DNA of 64,000 nucleotides from Arcobacteraceae bacterium (GCA_023138835.1 JAGLOP010000005.1:1-64000); one strand, 5' to 3'. Numbered from the stretch's first letter, positions 35,540-45,138 are shown. Notes: a model not told the origin generated them from the sequence alone. Numbers and translations are program-made.

Positions 35540-36205
35540 TTATTTTAAAGAATTCAAATATGCAATTAATGCAACGATTTCAGGAATCTCACCAGCAGCA
35601 ACAGCATCTTTTACGGATTGATTTTTCATATCTGCAACGATAACTTTAGCATCTGCCAATGCAGTTACTTGAGCATCAGCCCATGAACCTAACTTTGGCA
35701 TACCAGCTTGATCATAAGGTACTGCAAAAACTTGCTTTTGTGTATTAGCATTTGCATAAGCAGTTGCTACATCAGCTTTGTTTGTAAACATATGAGCATA
35801 TGAAGGCATAACTGTACCAGGCACAACAGAAGCAGGATCCATCATATGATTTTCATGCCAATCTGTTGTTCTGTAGTTACCAACTCTCCATAAATCTGGA
35901 CCAGTTCTTTTTGATCCCCATAAAAATGGTCTATCATAAGCGTACTCACCAGATAATGAATACATACCATATCTATCAGTTTCTGATTTAAATGGTCTAA
36001 TCAGTTGTGAATGACAAGCATTACAACTATCTTTAATATAAACTTGTCTACCAGCAAGCTCTAAAACCGAATAAGGTTTAGTACCAACTAATGGCTGAGA
36101 AGCTTTAGCAAAATCAGGAATTATTTCTATAATACCTGCAAATGCAACTGTTAAAAATACCGCTACTGCGAAGAAAAACGGTCTTTGTTCTAACCAATGA
36201 AACAT
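35540..36205 (-). CDS. ccoO: cbb3-type cytochrome c oxidase subunit II, monohaem
   Basis: This 221-residue protein has one N-terminal membrane helix (about 9-28) and a single c-type haem site, Cys61-X2-Cys64-His65 in CNACHSQLIRPF. YDRPFLWGSKRTGPDLWRVG and the distal methionine region (PGTVMPSYAHMF) fit CcoO. It follows ccoN by 15 bases. Confidence 0.96.
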   Translation of the reverse strand: MFHWLEQRPFFFAVAVFLTVAFAGIIEIIPDFAKASQPLVGTKPYSVLELAGRQVYIKDSCNACHSQLIRPFKSETDRYGMYSLSGEYAYDRPFLWGSKRTGPDLWRVGNYRTTDWHENHMMDPASVVPGTVMPSYAHMFTNKADVATAYANANTQKQVFAVPYDQAGMPKLGSWADAQVTALADAKVIVADMKNQSVKDAVAAGEIPEIVALIAYLNSLK

Positions 36206-36220
36206 ATTATCCCCTTTCTC

Positions 36221-37693
36221 TTAAGCGCCCATAGGCGTAGCGTTTGTAGGCTCTTTATCAAGTACTCTACCTGCTGTTGCAGTTTTATACATGTTATAAG
36301 CAAACATAAAGAAACCAATTAAGTACATTAATCCACCTACAGCTCTAATAGTGTAGTAAGGGTGTAATACATTAACAGTATCAATAAATGAGTAAACTAG
36401 TGAACCATATTCATCATAAGCTCTCCACATCATACCTTGTGTGATACCTGCGATCCACATAGATGTAAAGTAAAGTACAATTGCAACAGTTTGTAACCAG
36501 AATTGTGTTTCCATTAATGACTTAGAGTAAATTTCTCTTTTGTACATTCTTGGAGCCATATGAAATAGCGCAGCCATAATCATAAATACAACCCATCCTA
36601 AAACACCATCATGTACGTGACCAGGAATCCAGTCAGTAAAGTGTGCAATAGCATTAACAGATTTAATAGCCTGTATTGGACCTTCAATTGTTGATAACAT
36701 ATAGAAAGTTGAAGCCATAACTAAAAATTTAATTAATGGATTAGTTTGTAGTTGGTTCCACTCACCTTTCATAGTAAGAAGCATATTAATAGCCGATCCC
36801 CATGATGGTAAAATTAAAACAACAGACATAGCAGAACCCATAGTTTGCATCCAATCTGGAACAGTACTATATATAAGGTGGTGACCACCAGCCCAAAGGT
36901 AAACAAATAATAATCCCCAGAAAGCTAAAATAGATAACTTATATGAGAATACATTTTGTCCTGATTCTTTTGGTAAGAAATAATAAATCATAGCAATAAT
37001 TGGAACTGTAAATACAAATCCAACAGCATTATGACCATACCACCACTCAACTAAAGCATCATTTGTTCCAGCATACATAGATATTGAATGCATAAAGCTA
37101 CTTGGAGCTCCATCTGCAAAAAGCATAGTTGGAATTTCCATATTGTTAAATAAGTATAACATTGCAACAGCTAAGAATGAAGCTATGTAATACCAAATAG
37201 AAATATATAAAGTTCTTTCTCTTCTAATCCCAATAAGACCAAAAATAGAAACACCCCATAAAACCCACCAAACAACAACTAAAATATCTAGCGGCCATTC
37301 AAGCTCTGCGTATTCTTTTGATGTTGTGAAACCTGTTAATAAAGTTACAACAGCTAAAAGGATTGTAATAAAGTATAAAACAAAATGTAATTTTGCTACA
37401 CCCATAAGAAAAGGTGATTCTTTCAAAGAAACCTTTAAAACTCTTTGAGCAACATAATACCATGTTGCAAAAATACCACTAAGAGTAAAACCAAAAGCTA
37501 CACCATTTGTGTGTAGAGGTCTTAATCTACCGAAAGTACCATATTCTCCAGCTAAATTATTTAGCTCAGGGAATGCCATCTGGAATGCAAGTATTGTACC
37601 TACTAACATACCAATGATACCAAACAGAATTGTCGCAAAAGTAAAAGCTTTTGCTATTGAATAATCATATTCAATTGGCATACCGTTTTGCAT
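36221..37693 (-). CDS. ccoN: cbb3-type cytochrome c oxidase subunit I
   Basis: This 490-residue subunit has twelve or more membrane helices and contains the haem-copper centre; family histidines lie in WWYGHNAVGF, AGGHHLIYS and DWIPGHVHDG. It reduces oxygen at high affinity and pumps protons. The ATG at 37693 has AGGAGGA six bases upstream; the TTG directly before it at 37696 is not needed. It is the first gene of ccoNOQP and is preceded by an FNR-type box. Confidence 0.97.
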   Translation of the reverse strand: MQNGMPIEYDYSIAKAFTFATILFGIIGMLVGTILAFQMAFPELNNLAGEYGTFGRLRPLHTNGVAFGFTLSGIFATWYYVAQRVLKVSLKESPFLMGVAKLHFVLYFITILLAVVTLLTGFTTSKEYAELEWPLDILVVVWWVLWGVSIFGLIGIRRERTLYISIWYYIASFLAVAMLYLFNNMEIPTMLFADGAPSSFMHSISMYAGTNDALVEWWYGHNAVGFVFTVPIIAMIYYFLPKESGQNVFSYKLSILAFWGLLFVYLWAGGHHLIYSTVPDWMQTMGSAMSVVLILPSWGSAINMLLTMKGEWNQLQTNPLIKFLVMASTFYMLSTIEGPIQAIKSVNAIAHFTDWIPGHVHDGVLGWVVFMIMAALFHMAPRMYKREIYSKSLMETQFWLQTVAIVLYFTSMWIAGITQGMMWRAYDEYGSLVYSFIDTVNVLHPYYTIRAVGGLMYLIGFFMFAYNMYKTATAGRVLDKEPTNATPMGA

Positions 37694-37761
37694 CAATATC
37701 CTCCTAAATTTTTAAAATGCAAGTCACAAAATGTCACTTATCGAGCAAATTCTATCAAAAC

Positions 37762-37775
37762 TTGATTTAAATCAA
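37762..37775. promoter_or_regulatory. FNR/CRP-type binding site between ccoN and a lipoprotein gene
   Basis: TTGATTTAAATCAA is a perfect match to the FNR consensus TTGAT-N4-ATCAA. It is centred about 75 bases upstream of the ccoN start and about 141 bases upstream of the divergent lipoprotein gene. Control of the high-affinity oxidase by an FNR-type oxygen or nitric-oxide sensor is well known in other groups. Which gene it serves is inferred. Confidence 0.75.
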
Positions 37776-37909
37776 TCTTAAATATTAATAAATTGTTAAT
37801 ATTTATAAATTAATTTTTATAATTTATCTAACTTTTATATTAGATTTAATCTAATTTTAAGAAATGTTATATTATATTTTCAGTATATGTTGTATAAAAA
37901 GGATAAAAA

Positions 37910-38554
37910 ATGTTTAAATTTTTACAAATTTCAATTATCTCTATAATGAGTATGGTTGTATTTAGTGGTTGTAATGTGCAGCAGCCAAAACTTGCCGGGA
38001 CAAATAATTATGTTAATCCCACATCTTTAGATGATGCGATTGACAATATTGCAAATGAATTAAGGATAGGAACAACTCTTAATTTTAAATCTGATAAAGG
38101 AACTATCGCAGTTACTTCATTTGTAGATTTAAATCAGTTAAGCAAGACAACACAATTTGGAAGAATTTTGGGTGAGTCAATGATATCTGAACTTTTCAAA
38201 AGAGGTTTTAATGTATCTGAGTTTAGAGGGCAGGGTGCTATTTCTGTAAATAAACATGGAGAGTTTTATATTACAAGAAATGTGAGAAAATTAAATGTGG
38301 AAGTTCCCAATACTTATGTTTTAGTAGGTACTTATGCCCAAATAGAAGATAAGACATTATTAAATGTTAGAATCTTAGATAATAAAACAGGAAAAGTAAT
38401 TGCTTCTGCAAGAGAGATATATGATCAAGATTATTGTGTATTAAGTCAAAATTGCGGCAAGAAAAGAATTATTAAAATTGTAACTGACCAAGCTAGCCAA
38501 ATGAATTGTATAACAACTTTTTGTCCTACGACTAGGTCTACTATAATAAGATAA
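37910..38554 (+). CDS. FlgO-like lipoprotein, copy 1
   Basis: This 214-residue protein has a lipoprotein signal peptide with lipobox VFSGC (Cys20). Its FlgO-domain core includes TTQFGRILGESMISEL, EFRGQGAISVNKHGEFYITR and a VLVGTYAQIEDKTLLNVRI segment. FlgO-family lipoproteins of Vibrio sit in the outer membrane and are needed for flagellar function, but no flagellar gene is nearby. It is the first of three related genes in a row. Confidence 0.78.
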   Translation: MFKFLQISIISIMSMVVFSGCNVQQPKLAGTNNYVNPTSLDDAIDNIANELRIGTTLNFKSDKGTIAVTSFVDLNQLSKTTQFGRILGESMISELFKRGFNVSEFRGQGAISVNKHGEFYITRNVRKLNVEVPNTYVLVGTYAQIEDKTLLNVRILDNKTGKVIASAREIYDQDYCVLSQNCGKKRIIKIVTDQASQMNCITTFCPTTRSTIIR

Positions 38555-38633
38555 TATATAAATTTTTTTATAATTAACCTTTATTTAATAAAATTAGTTA
38601 TACAATCTGTATAAATTTTTTATAAGGTTAGTT

Positions 38634-39356
38634 ATGAAGTTTATACTATCATCTATTTTTATTGTATCTCTTTTTAGCGGTTGCGCTAACTCATTTCAAT
38701 CTTATGGGCAACCTACAACTTATGAAGACTACAAATCTGCTCTTTTAGAAAGTACCAGAGATGCTGATTATAATAAACCTTATGCCGATACGGATGGTGT
38801 TTACCAAAACTTAAATGGTGCTATTGTTGCAATTGCAGATCAGCTATTAACTTCAAATATTAAAAAACAAGCCAATACAAGTCTTATCTTAACTTCATTT
38901 GTTCAGTTGGAACAATTTAATAAAACTACAACATTTGGTCGATTAATTAGTGAAAGTTTATTTAACGAGCTTCATATTAGAAAATTTAAAGTTACTGATT
39001 TTAGAGGACAAGATGCTATTGTAGTTAACGCAAATGGTGAATTTCATATTACAAGAGATACAAAAAAACTTAAAGACCAAATTGATACTGTTGAGTATAT
39101 AGTAGTAGGTACTTACTCAAGATTTGAAAATGAAAGTGTTCTTATAAATTCAAGAATTATGGATTCATTATCAGGAGAAATTATATCATCGGCAAGAATT
39201 ATATATCATCCTAAAGATTGTTCTTTGTTTGATATATGTAGAAAACCAAGAGTAAATGGCGGCGGTATAAATATTGTGACTGATAATTGTGCGACAGAGG
39301 GTTGCCCAACGCAACAATGCAAGAGTGGTGTATGCAACAATTTAATTATAAACTAA
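38634..39356 (+). CDS. FlgO-like lipoprotein, copy 2
   Basis: This 240-residue paralogue of the preceding gene has lipobox LFSGC (Cys17) and the same core order: TTTFGRLISESLFNEL, DFRGQDAIVVNANGEFHITR and VVGTYSRFENESVL. It ends in a cysteine-rich tail (several Cys within the last 30 residues), more than copy 1 has. A 79-base AT-rich gap separates it from copy 1 and could hold its own promoter. Confidence 0.78.
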   Translation: MKFILSSIFIVSLFSGCANSFQSYGQPTTYEDYKSALLESTRDADYNKPYADTDGVYQNLNGAIVAIADQLLTSNIKKQANTSLILTSFVQLEQFNKTTTFGRLISESLFNELHIRKFKVTDFRGQDAIVVNANGEFHITRDTKKLKDQIDTVEYIVVGTYSRFENESVLINSRIMDSLSGEIISSARIIYHPKDCSLFDICRKPRVNGGGINIVTDNCATEGCPTQQCKSGVCNNLIIN

Positions 39357-39952
39357 TAATACTATCTATATTTTTATTTACCGGTTGTGGTCTCAGCACA
39401 ACACAAGCAGGTTCTTATAAATCTTCATATTATCATTCAACGCAAGTAACTGATTTCAGTGATCTTACTGCCAATTTGCTTAAGGACTTATCTCCAACTA
39501 TAGTATCTTTAAAAAAAGATGAGCCTTTATATGTAATAGATTTTGTAAATTTAAAACAATTGGAAAATCATTCAGAATTAGGGTTTGTATTATCTTCAGA
39601 ATTAAAAACTTTAGTTACGCAACAATGTAATAGAGCTATATATGAAATAGAATTTACTAAATATTTAAAACTAGGTTCAAACGGTTCAAAATTATTATCA
39701 AGAAATATTGCTGATATACAAAATAAACAATTATCAAATACATCGTATGCTCTTGTAGGGACTTATGCTTTTACTCAACGGCAAGTGATTGTATATTTAA
39801 AACTGATAGATTTAAGCAATGGTGTTATTATTAAGTCATCTACGGTTAAAACAGCTTTAACAGATGAAATTATTTTATTAGAACAAAAAGAGAATGTAAC
39901 AATCAATAATATTGAAACAACTGAAGATTTATATACACCTTTCGTATTATAA
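39332..39952 (+). CDS. FlgO-like lipoprotein, copy 3 (divergent)
   Basis: I choose the ATG at 39332, which overlaps the preceding gene by 25 bases and puts the signal peptide and lipobox LFTGC near the N-terminus. A longer frame adds a leader with no such property. The 206-residue product keeps a weaker FlgO-like core (VLSSELKTLVTQ, YALVGTYAFTQRQVIVYLKLIDLSNG) and lacks the DFRGQ segment. Translational coupling to copy 2 is likely. It converges with recJ (six-base overlap). Confidence 0.65.
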   Translation: MQQFNYKLIILSIFLFTGCGLSTTQAGSYKSSYYHSTQVTDFSDLTANLLKDLSPTIVSLKKDEPLYVIDFVNLKQLENHSELGFVLSSELKTLVTQQCNRAIYEIEFTKYLKLGSNGSKLLSRNIADIQNKQLSNTSYALVGTYAFTQRQVIVYLKLIDLSNGVIIKSSTVKTALTDEIILLEQKENVTINNIETTEDLYTPFVL

Positions 39953-41518
39953 CAACTCTTTAAACATCAAATTATATTTAACTTCACCTCTAAACTTATT
40001 TTTTCCTACAGTTGCTAAAAAACTTATTTGATCTGAAATATTTACATTATCGAAATCTACAAAAATAACAACTTCGATATTTTGAATTCCGTTTGAAACA
40101 ATTAATTTTGTGAATTCTTTATTTTTGCCCATTTTTTTTATATCTAACACTTGCACTTTTGTAAATAAAAAGAGAGGCATTTCATTTTCAAGTCCAAAGG
40201 GTCTAAAGCTGTCAATCATATTGTAAAGATTATAATTAATATGTGAAATATTTAAGTTTCCGAAGTGATAATTTATATTTTGGGAAGTTGTACTGTTTTT
40301 TATAAGCTTTATCTGATTGTTTAACATCTCTTTAAATATCAGAAGTTGATTTTCTTGCAGGCTCATTCCCGCAGCACCTTTATGTCCACCAAATCCAATT
40401 AAAACTTCACTGCATTTAGAAATTAAATCATATAAATGAATATCAACACTTCTGCTGCTGCCTTTTGCAATATCCTTTGTAATTGAAAAAACAAATGCCG
40501 GTTTTTTGTATTTTTCACTTAATTTTGAAGCAACGATACCAATAATACCTTCATTCCAATTTGGACTTGATACAACTATCACATCATCTGTAATATCTAC
40601 TTGATTCTTAGCCTCTTCAAATATATTAAGTTGCTCAAGTTTTCGCCTTTCATTTAATTCAACTAAATATTCAAGACTCTCACCTGCTTCAAAAGTATCA
40701 AAAGATAATAAAAATTCTAAAGCAATAGTCGCTTCTTCCATTCTCCCTGCACAATTTATAAGCGGTGCGATTTTAAATCCAATATCTTCTTCATTTATAG
40801 TTTTAAAGGCAAATCTTTCTCTTAAAACCACAAGGGCAGGGCGTTGACTTTTTTCTAACTCTTTTAACCCTTTTTTTACCATCGCAGCATTTAAAGATTT
40901 CATCGGCATAATATCTGCAACAACAGCTAAGGCTAAAATATCAAATAAGCTCATTAAGTTAAATTCAACATTCAATTCTTTTTTAACCATAGCACATAAA
41001 TACCAAGCTACTTGAGCTCCACAAATATCTTTAAAAGGGAAACTGCAATCTTCTTGCTTTGGATTTATTATTGCATAAGCCTTTGGCAGTTGCTCTCCTA
41101 CTGTATGATGATCAGTAATTATTAAATCAAGCCCGCGAGCGGTACAAATATCAGCAGCTTCAAAGGCACTGATACCATTATCAACAGTGATAATCAATCC
41201 GTCATAAATATCATCAAGTATCTTAGGACTTAATCCATAACCATGAGTAAATCTATTTGGAATTATATAATTTACTTCCACACCCAAAGCATTGAAAAAC
41301 TCAACCATAATAGCTGTACTTACTACACCATCAACATCATAATCTCCTATGATATTTATAGTTTCATCATCTCTTATGGCTTGTGCTATTCTTGCACTTG
41401 CTTTCTTTATATCTTTGAAGCTGTCAGGTTGGGGTAAATCTTTGAGTGTTTTGAAAGGGTCATTTTGAACCCTTTCTTGTAATATTTGCTGTATATCTGA
41501 GGTAGTTAAGTATTTCAC
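39947..41518 (-). CDS. recJ: single-stranded-DNA-specific exonuclease RecJ
   Basis: This 523-residue DHH-superfamily exonuclease has NIIGDYDVDGVVSTAIMVEF, ITVDNGISAFEAAD, IITDHHTVGEQLPKA and a DHHA1-type GGHKGAAGMSL motif. It degrades single-stranded DNA 5' to 3' in repair. The start is GTG with no obvious ribosome binding site, 9 bases after pyrG, which suggests coupling. Length is close to the usual 560-580. Confidence 0.93.
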   Translation of the reverse strand: MKYLTTSDIQQILQERVQNDPFKTLKDLPQPDSFKDIKKASARIAQAIRDDETINIIGDYDVDGVVSTAIMVEFFNALGVEVNYIIPNRFTHGYGLSPKILDDIYDGLIITVDNGISAFEAADICTARGLDLIITDHHTVGEQLPKAYAIINPKQEDCSFPFKDICGAQVAWYLCAMVKKELNVEFNLMSLFDILALAVVADIMPMKSLNAAMVKKGLKELEKSQRPALVVLRERFAFKTINEEDIGFKIAPLINCAGRMEEATIALEFLLSFDTFEAGESLEYLVELNERRKLEQLNIFEEAKNQVDITDDVIVVSSPNWNEGIIGIVASKLSEKYKKPAFVFSITKDIAKGSSRSVDIHLYDLISKCSEVLIGFGGHKGAAGMSLQENQLLIFKEMLNNQIKLIKNSTTSQNINYHFGNLNISHINYNLYNMIDSFRPFGLENEMPLFLFTKVQVLDIKKMGKNKEFTKLIVSNGIQNIEVVIFVDFDNVNISDQISFLATVGKNKFRGEVKYNLMFKELL

Positions 41519-41527
41519 TATTTAAGA

Positions 41528-43141
41528 TTATTTATTTAATCCAGCTTTAATAAAATCTAAAATTATAGGATTAGGTGTCTGCAAACTACTTGTAAATTCA
41601 GGATGGAACTGAACACCTACAAACCATTTATGCTTAGGAATTTCTACAACCTCTATAAGTCCATTTGACTCACCGGTTATCTCCATGCCATTTTTTTCTA
41701 ATATTTCTTTATATTCAGGATTAGCTTCATATCTATGTCTGTGTCGCTCATTAGAGATACCTTTTCCATAAGCTTTTTCAAGATTACTTCCAGCTTTACT
41801 TTCAAATGGATATTCTCCTAATCTCATGGTACCACCCATTGGTGACTTATGTGTTCGAAGTTGTGTGTTGCCGCTTGTATCTAAAAACTGCTCTATTAAA
41901 TAAATAGCAGGTTCTTTAGTGTCTTTATCAAATTCAACACTGTTGGCATCTTTAATTCCCACAACATTTTGTAAATATTCTATGATACTTAACTGCATAC
42001 CTAAACAAATACCTAAATACGGTACATTATTTTCTCGTGCATATTTAATAGCTTCAAGTTTACCTTTAACACCTCGTTCACCAAATCCACCGGCAACTAA
42101 AATACAATCAATATTTTTTAACTTCGCTTGTGCACCTTTTTCTTCAATCTCTTCACTATCACACCAGTTGATATTAACTTTTGTATTTAAATGAGCTCCA
42201 CAATGAATAAGAGATTCAGTTAAAGATTTATATGCTTCTTTAAGTTCTAAATATTTTCCTACAAATGCTACTGTTATCTCATCTTTTGGAGCTACAATAT
42301 GTTTAACTAAGTTATCCCACTCATCCATATCAGGTTCAATTGCTTCCATCTCAAAATGTTTAGCAATAGATTTTAAAATCCCCTCTTTTAAAAAGTTCAT
42401 AGGTACTTGATATATAGTTTTGGCATCACCGGCTTCAATAACTGCATCTTCATCTACATCACAGCTATACGCTAATTTTCTTTTAAGTTCAACCGGTAAT
42501 TTTCTCTCAGTTCTACATACCAGCATATGTGGCATAATACCGATTCTTCTTAATTCCTGAACACTATGTTGAGTCGGTTTGGTTTTTAGCTCACCCGCTG
42601 CTGCTATATAAGGTATCAAAGTTACATGGATATTCATAGTTTTGGTTTTTGGATTTTCGTGTCGAATTTCTCTCACAGCTTCCATAAAAGGTAACCCTTC
42701 TATATCTCCAACAGTACCGCCTAGTTCAACGATTAGAAACTCATGTCCCTCTCCCGCAGCATAAATTCGACTTTTAATCTCATCTACAATATGTGGGATT
42801 ACTTGAATAGTTTTACCCAAATATCCACCCTCTCGCTCTCTTTGAATTACACTGCTGTAAACTTGTCCTGTAGTAAAGTTGTTCATCTTTCCTAAAGTTT
42901 TATCGATAAATCTTTCATAATGTCCAAGATCCAAATCAGTCTCGCCGCCATCAGCAGTTACATAAACTTCACCGTGTTCAAGTGGTGACATAGTCCCAGG
43001 ATCAACATTTAGATAAGGATCAATTTTTAACATACTTACATCAAAACCACTTTGTTTAAGAAGCGCGGCAACACTAGCACTAGTGATACCTTTACCTAAA
43101 CTGCTTAAAACTCCACCTGTTACAAATATGTATTTAGTCAT
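41528..43141 (-). CDS. pyrG: CTP synthase
   Basis: This 537-residue enzyme makes CTP from UTP and glutamine. It has an N-terminal synthetase domain (TGGVLSSLGKGITSASVAAL) and a class I glutamine amidotransferase domain with nucleophilic Cys in GICLGMQLSIIEY and His/Glu in VQFHPEFTSS. Length is typical. It sits 13 bases after a cytochrome c gene. Confidence 0.97.
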   Translation of the reverse strand: MTKYIFVTGGVLSSLGKGITSASVAALLKQSGFDVSMLKIDPYLNVDPGTMSPLEHGEVYVTADGGETDLDLGHYERFIDKTLGKMNNFTTGQVYSSVIQREREGGYLGKTIQVIPHIVDEIKSRIYAAGEGHEFLIVELGGTVGDIEGLPFMEAVREIRHENPKTKTMNIHVTLIPYIAAAGELKTKPTQHSVQELRRIGIMPHMLVCRTERKLPVELKRKLAYSCDVDEDAVIEAGDAKTIYQVPMNFLKEGILKSIAKHFEMEAIEPDMDEWDNLVKHIVAPKDEITVAFVGKYLELKEAYKSLTESLIHCGAHLNTKVNINWCDSEEIEEKGAQAKLKNIDCILVAGGFGERGVKGKLEAIKYARENNVPYLGICLGMQLSIIEYLQNVVGIKDANSVEFDKDTKEPAIYLIEQFLDTSGNTQLRTHKSPMGGTMRLGEYPFESKAGSNLEKAYGKGISNERHRHRYEANPEYKEILEKNGMEITGESNGLIEVVEIPKHKWFVGVQFHPEFTSSLQTPNPIILDFIKAGLNK

Positions 43142-43154
43142 TAATATTGCATCC

Positions 43155-43679
43155 TTACTTTAAAGTTTGAATATAGTTGTAAACTGCTTCTTCTTCATTG
43201 TCCATTAGGATGCTTGCGTAAGGTTTCATCATAATAGCCAGTCCTCTATCATACATATCTTCTCGATATCCTCTTAGTGCGGCTTGTATCTCTTGCAATG
43301 TTAAGCTATTTAAAGCTCTTGATTTATTATAAGCTTCCTTATCAGCTTTTGCACCATGACACGATTGACACTTAGATAGATATATATTCTTGCCATCTGC
43401 CATTTTTTGCTTAGCTTCTTGCTTTTTCTTCTGCTTTATTTGCTTAATTTTCTTAGCTTCAATCTTAGCTTCAACTTCAGCCATTATCTCTTCCACATTA
43501 GCTGATGAAACATTGCCGTTATTAATACTAACGGGTTCAAGTGAATTTTTATACTTATATACTAATGCCTTTATCTCTTCCCCTAGTTTCCCCTCAAGTT
43601 TAAAACAAATACTCTCTTCAGCTAAAACACTTACCAAAGTAGCAGACACTGCTAAACTTAATATAATTTTTTTGAACAT
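43155..43679 (-). CDS. monohaem c-type cytochrome with coiled-coil linker
   Basis: I start at the ATG at 43679 (MFKKIILSLAVS) with GAGG upstream; the GTG/ATG at 43691 only adds four residues. The 174-residue protein has a signal peptide (to about residue 20), a short domain with Cys25, a strongly basic helix (about 65-95, rich in Lys, Glu and Gln), and a C-terminal class I haem domain with Cys104-X2-Cys107-His108 and a distal Met region (IMMKPYAS). A periplasmic electron carrier is likely; partners are unknown. Confidence 0.8.
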   Translation of the reverse strand: MFKKIILSLAVSATLVSVLAEESICFKLEGKLGEEIKALVYKYKNSLEPVSINNGNVSSANVEEIMAEVEAKIEAKKIKQIKQKKKQEAKQKMADGKNIYLSKCQSCHGAKADKEAYNKSRALNSLTLQEIQAALRGYREDMYDRGLAIMMKPYASILMDNEEEAVYNYIQTLK

Positions 43680-43841
43680 TTTTACCCTCACATAATAAAT
43701 TTTAAATTACATTTTATCTTAGATTGTATAAATAGTTCATTAAGTTTTATACAGTATCTTAAATACAGCTTAATTATACACTACGCTTGCTTACTTAACA
43801 GCTATTTAAGTAAACTTTAAAGTTATAGTAGTAAACTATCG

Positions 43842-43919
43842 CCAACATTGTGCTGGAAGGTTATGCTTTCAAAAACATTTGGTTAGCGTAATTTGCGCAT
43901 CCAGAACATCACAATTGTT
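43842..43919 (+). promoter_or_regulatory. structured 5' leader candidate upstream of the porin gene
   Basis: Two separated segments can pair: CTGGA with TTGTG on the left (within 43842-43857) against TCCAG (43900-43904) and CACAA (43910-43914) on the right, leaving a bulge. The stretch is richer in G and C than the surrounding AT-rich DNA. It lies 29-107 bases before the porin ATG (43949). It may shape porin mRNA stability or translation. Confidence 0.35.
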
Positions 43920-43948
43920 AAATTTCGAAATTAAAACAAGGAAAAAAT

Positions 43949-45046
43949 ATGAAAAAATTCGTAAAAATGAGTTTAGTTGCTGCAGTTGCAGTTGCTGGAT
44001 TAACTACAACTTCAAGTGCAGCTGCACTTTCTGAGTCTATTAAGAATACTGATTTATCAGGTTACTTAAGATTAAGAGTTAACACAACAGAAGGTACTGC
44101 AACTACAGGTTCAGAAGAAGCTAATGAAGCAAAAGCTGTATTAAACTTTAAATCAAAAGTTAATGATTCTGTTACTGCTAATATTAAAATAGTTGCTGCT
44201 GGTGGAACAAAGGCTGATACATTAAACTTAAACCAAGCTAACTTTATAATGACTGGTCCTGTTACTGCAATCGTTGGTAGACAAACTGCTCAATCTCCAT
44301 TTGTTGCAAACAATGGTGATACTGTTGCAACTGGTGTTACTGCATTAGTTCCAGCTGGTCCTGTTACTATTGCTGCTGCACACTATACTGATGCTACTTC
44401 AGTAAGTGCTGCTGATGATGCTGCTAGAGTTCAAGTTTCAGCTCTTGCTTTAATTGCTAAAGCAGGTCCTGTAAATTTAGAATTATGGGGTGCAAAATCA
44501 CAAGGTGATCAGTTGGGAACTAATACTAGTGATGCTTCAGGTGATATAGATTATACAGCTATTTTAGCTTCTACAAATATTGGTCCTGTAACTTTATCTG
44601 CTCACTGGGCTGAAAAAGATACTGGTGTTGCTGGTACAGAGTATGAAAATGCTCAAGTTGTAGTTTCTGGTAAAGCTGGAATTGTTTCTTTATTTGCTGC
44701 TTATGCTGAAACTGGAATCACTTCTGGTGATGTTACAATAGATAATGATACAGATTCTAAACTTATCTATGCTTTAGAAACAATCAATACAACTTTAGCT
44801 AATGTTGAAGCTGTAGTTGTTGGTGCTTCTGTTCCAGCAGGTCCTGTTACTCTTGGTGTTACTTATTTAGATGCTGACTATGCAACTACTGGTACTGGTG
44901 ATGAAACTAAATTTACTGTTTCTTACCCTATGTCTAAAAACTTTACATTATCTGCTTGGTACTCAAGTGCTGAAACTAAAGATAGTTCAGCTGCTACTGC
45001 TGTAGATACTGATAAGTCAAGAATTGAAGCTATATATTCTTTCTAA
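43949..45046 (+). CDS. major outer membrane porin (Arcobacter type)
   Basis: This 365-residue beta-barrel porin has a signal peptide (MKKFVKMSLVAAVAVAGL..., cut after SSAAA-type sequence near residue 25) and the opening LSGYLRLRVNTTEG. Repeated GPVT-like strands run through it, and it ends in aromatic YSF, the outer-membrane insertion signal. Coding sequence shows a narrow codon set (many GCT, GTT, ACT), as in highly expressed genes. A structured leader precedes it and strong hairpins follow. It should be the general diffusion porin and a major surface antigen. Confidence 0.88.
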   Translation: MKKFVKMSLVAAVAVAGLTTTSSAAALSESIKNTDLSGYLRLRVNTTEGTATTGSEEANEAKAVLNFKSKVNDSVTANIKIVAAGGTKADTLNLNQANFIMTGPVTAIVGRQTAQSPFVANNGDTVATGVTALVPAGPVTIAAAHYTDATSVSAADDAARVQVSALALIAKAGPVNLELWGAKSQGDQLGTNTSDASGDIDYTAILASTNIGPVTLSAHWAEKDTGVAGTEYENAQVVVSGKAGIVSLFAAYAETGITSGDVTIDNDTDSKLIYALETINTTLANVEAVVVGASVPAGPVTLGVTYLDADYATTGTGDETKFTVSYPMSKNFTLSAWYSSAETKDSSAATAVDTDKSRIEAIYSF

Positions 45047-45071
45047 TAAGATATTTAACAACTTTCTCTCG

Positions 45072-45093
45072 CTCCTACTCTCCTGAGTGGGAG
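45072..45093 (+). repeat. stem-loop directly after the porin gene
   Basis: CTCCTACTC at 45072-45080 pairs with GAGTGGGAG at 45085-45093 (one T-G pair) around TCCT. It lies 26 bases after the porin stop and lacks a T-run. It may stabilise the porin mRNA end ahead of the true terminator. Confidence 0.65.
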
Positions 45094-45108
45094 TGTATAG
45101 AGTTGATT

Positions 45109-45138
45109 AAAGGTTAAGCGATTGCTTAACCTTTTTTT
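45109..45138 (+). terminator. rho-independent terminator of the porin gene
   Basis: AAAGGTTAAGC at 45109-45119 pairs with GCTTAACCTTT at 45124-45134 around GATT, followed by T to 45138. It is a canonical strong terminator for the porin transcript. Confidence 0.9.
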
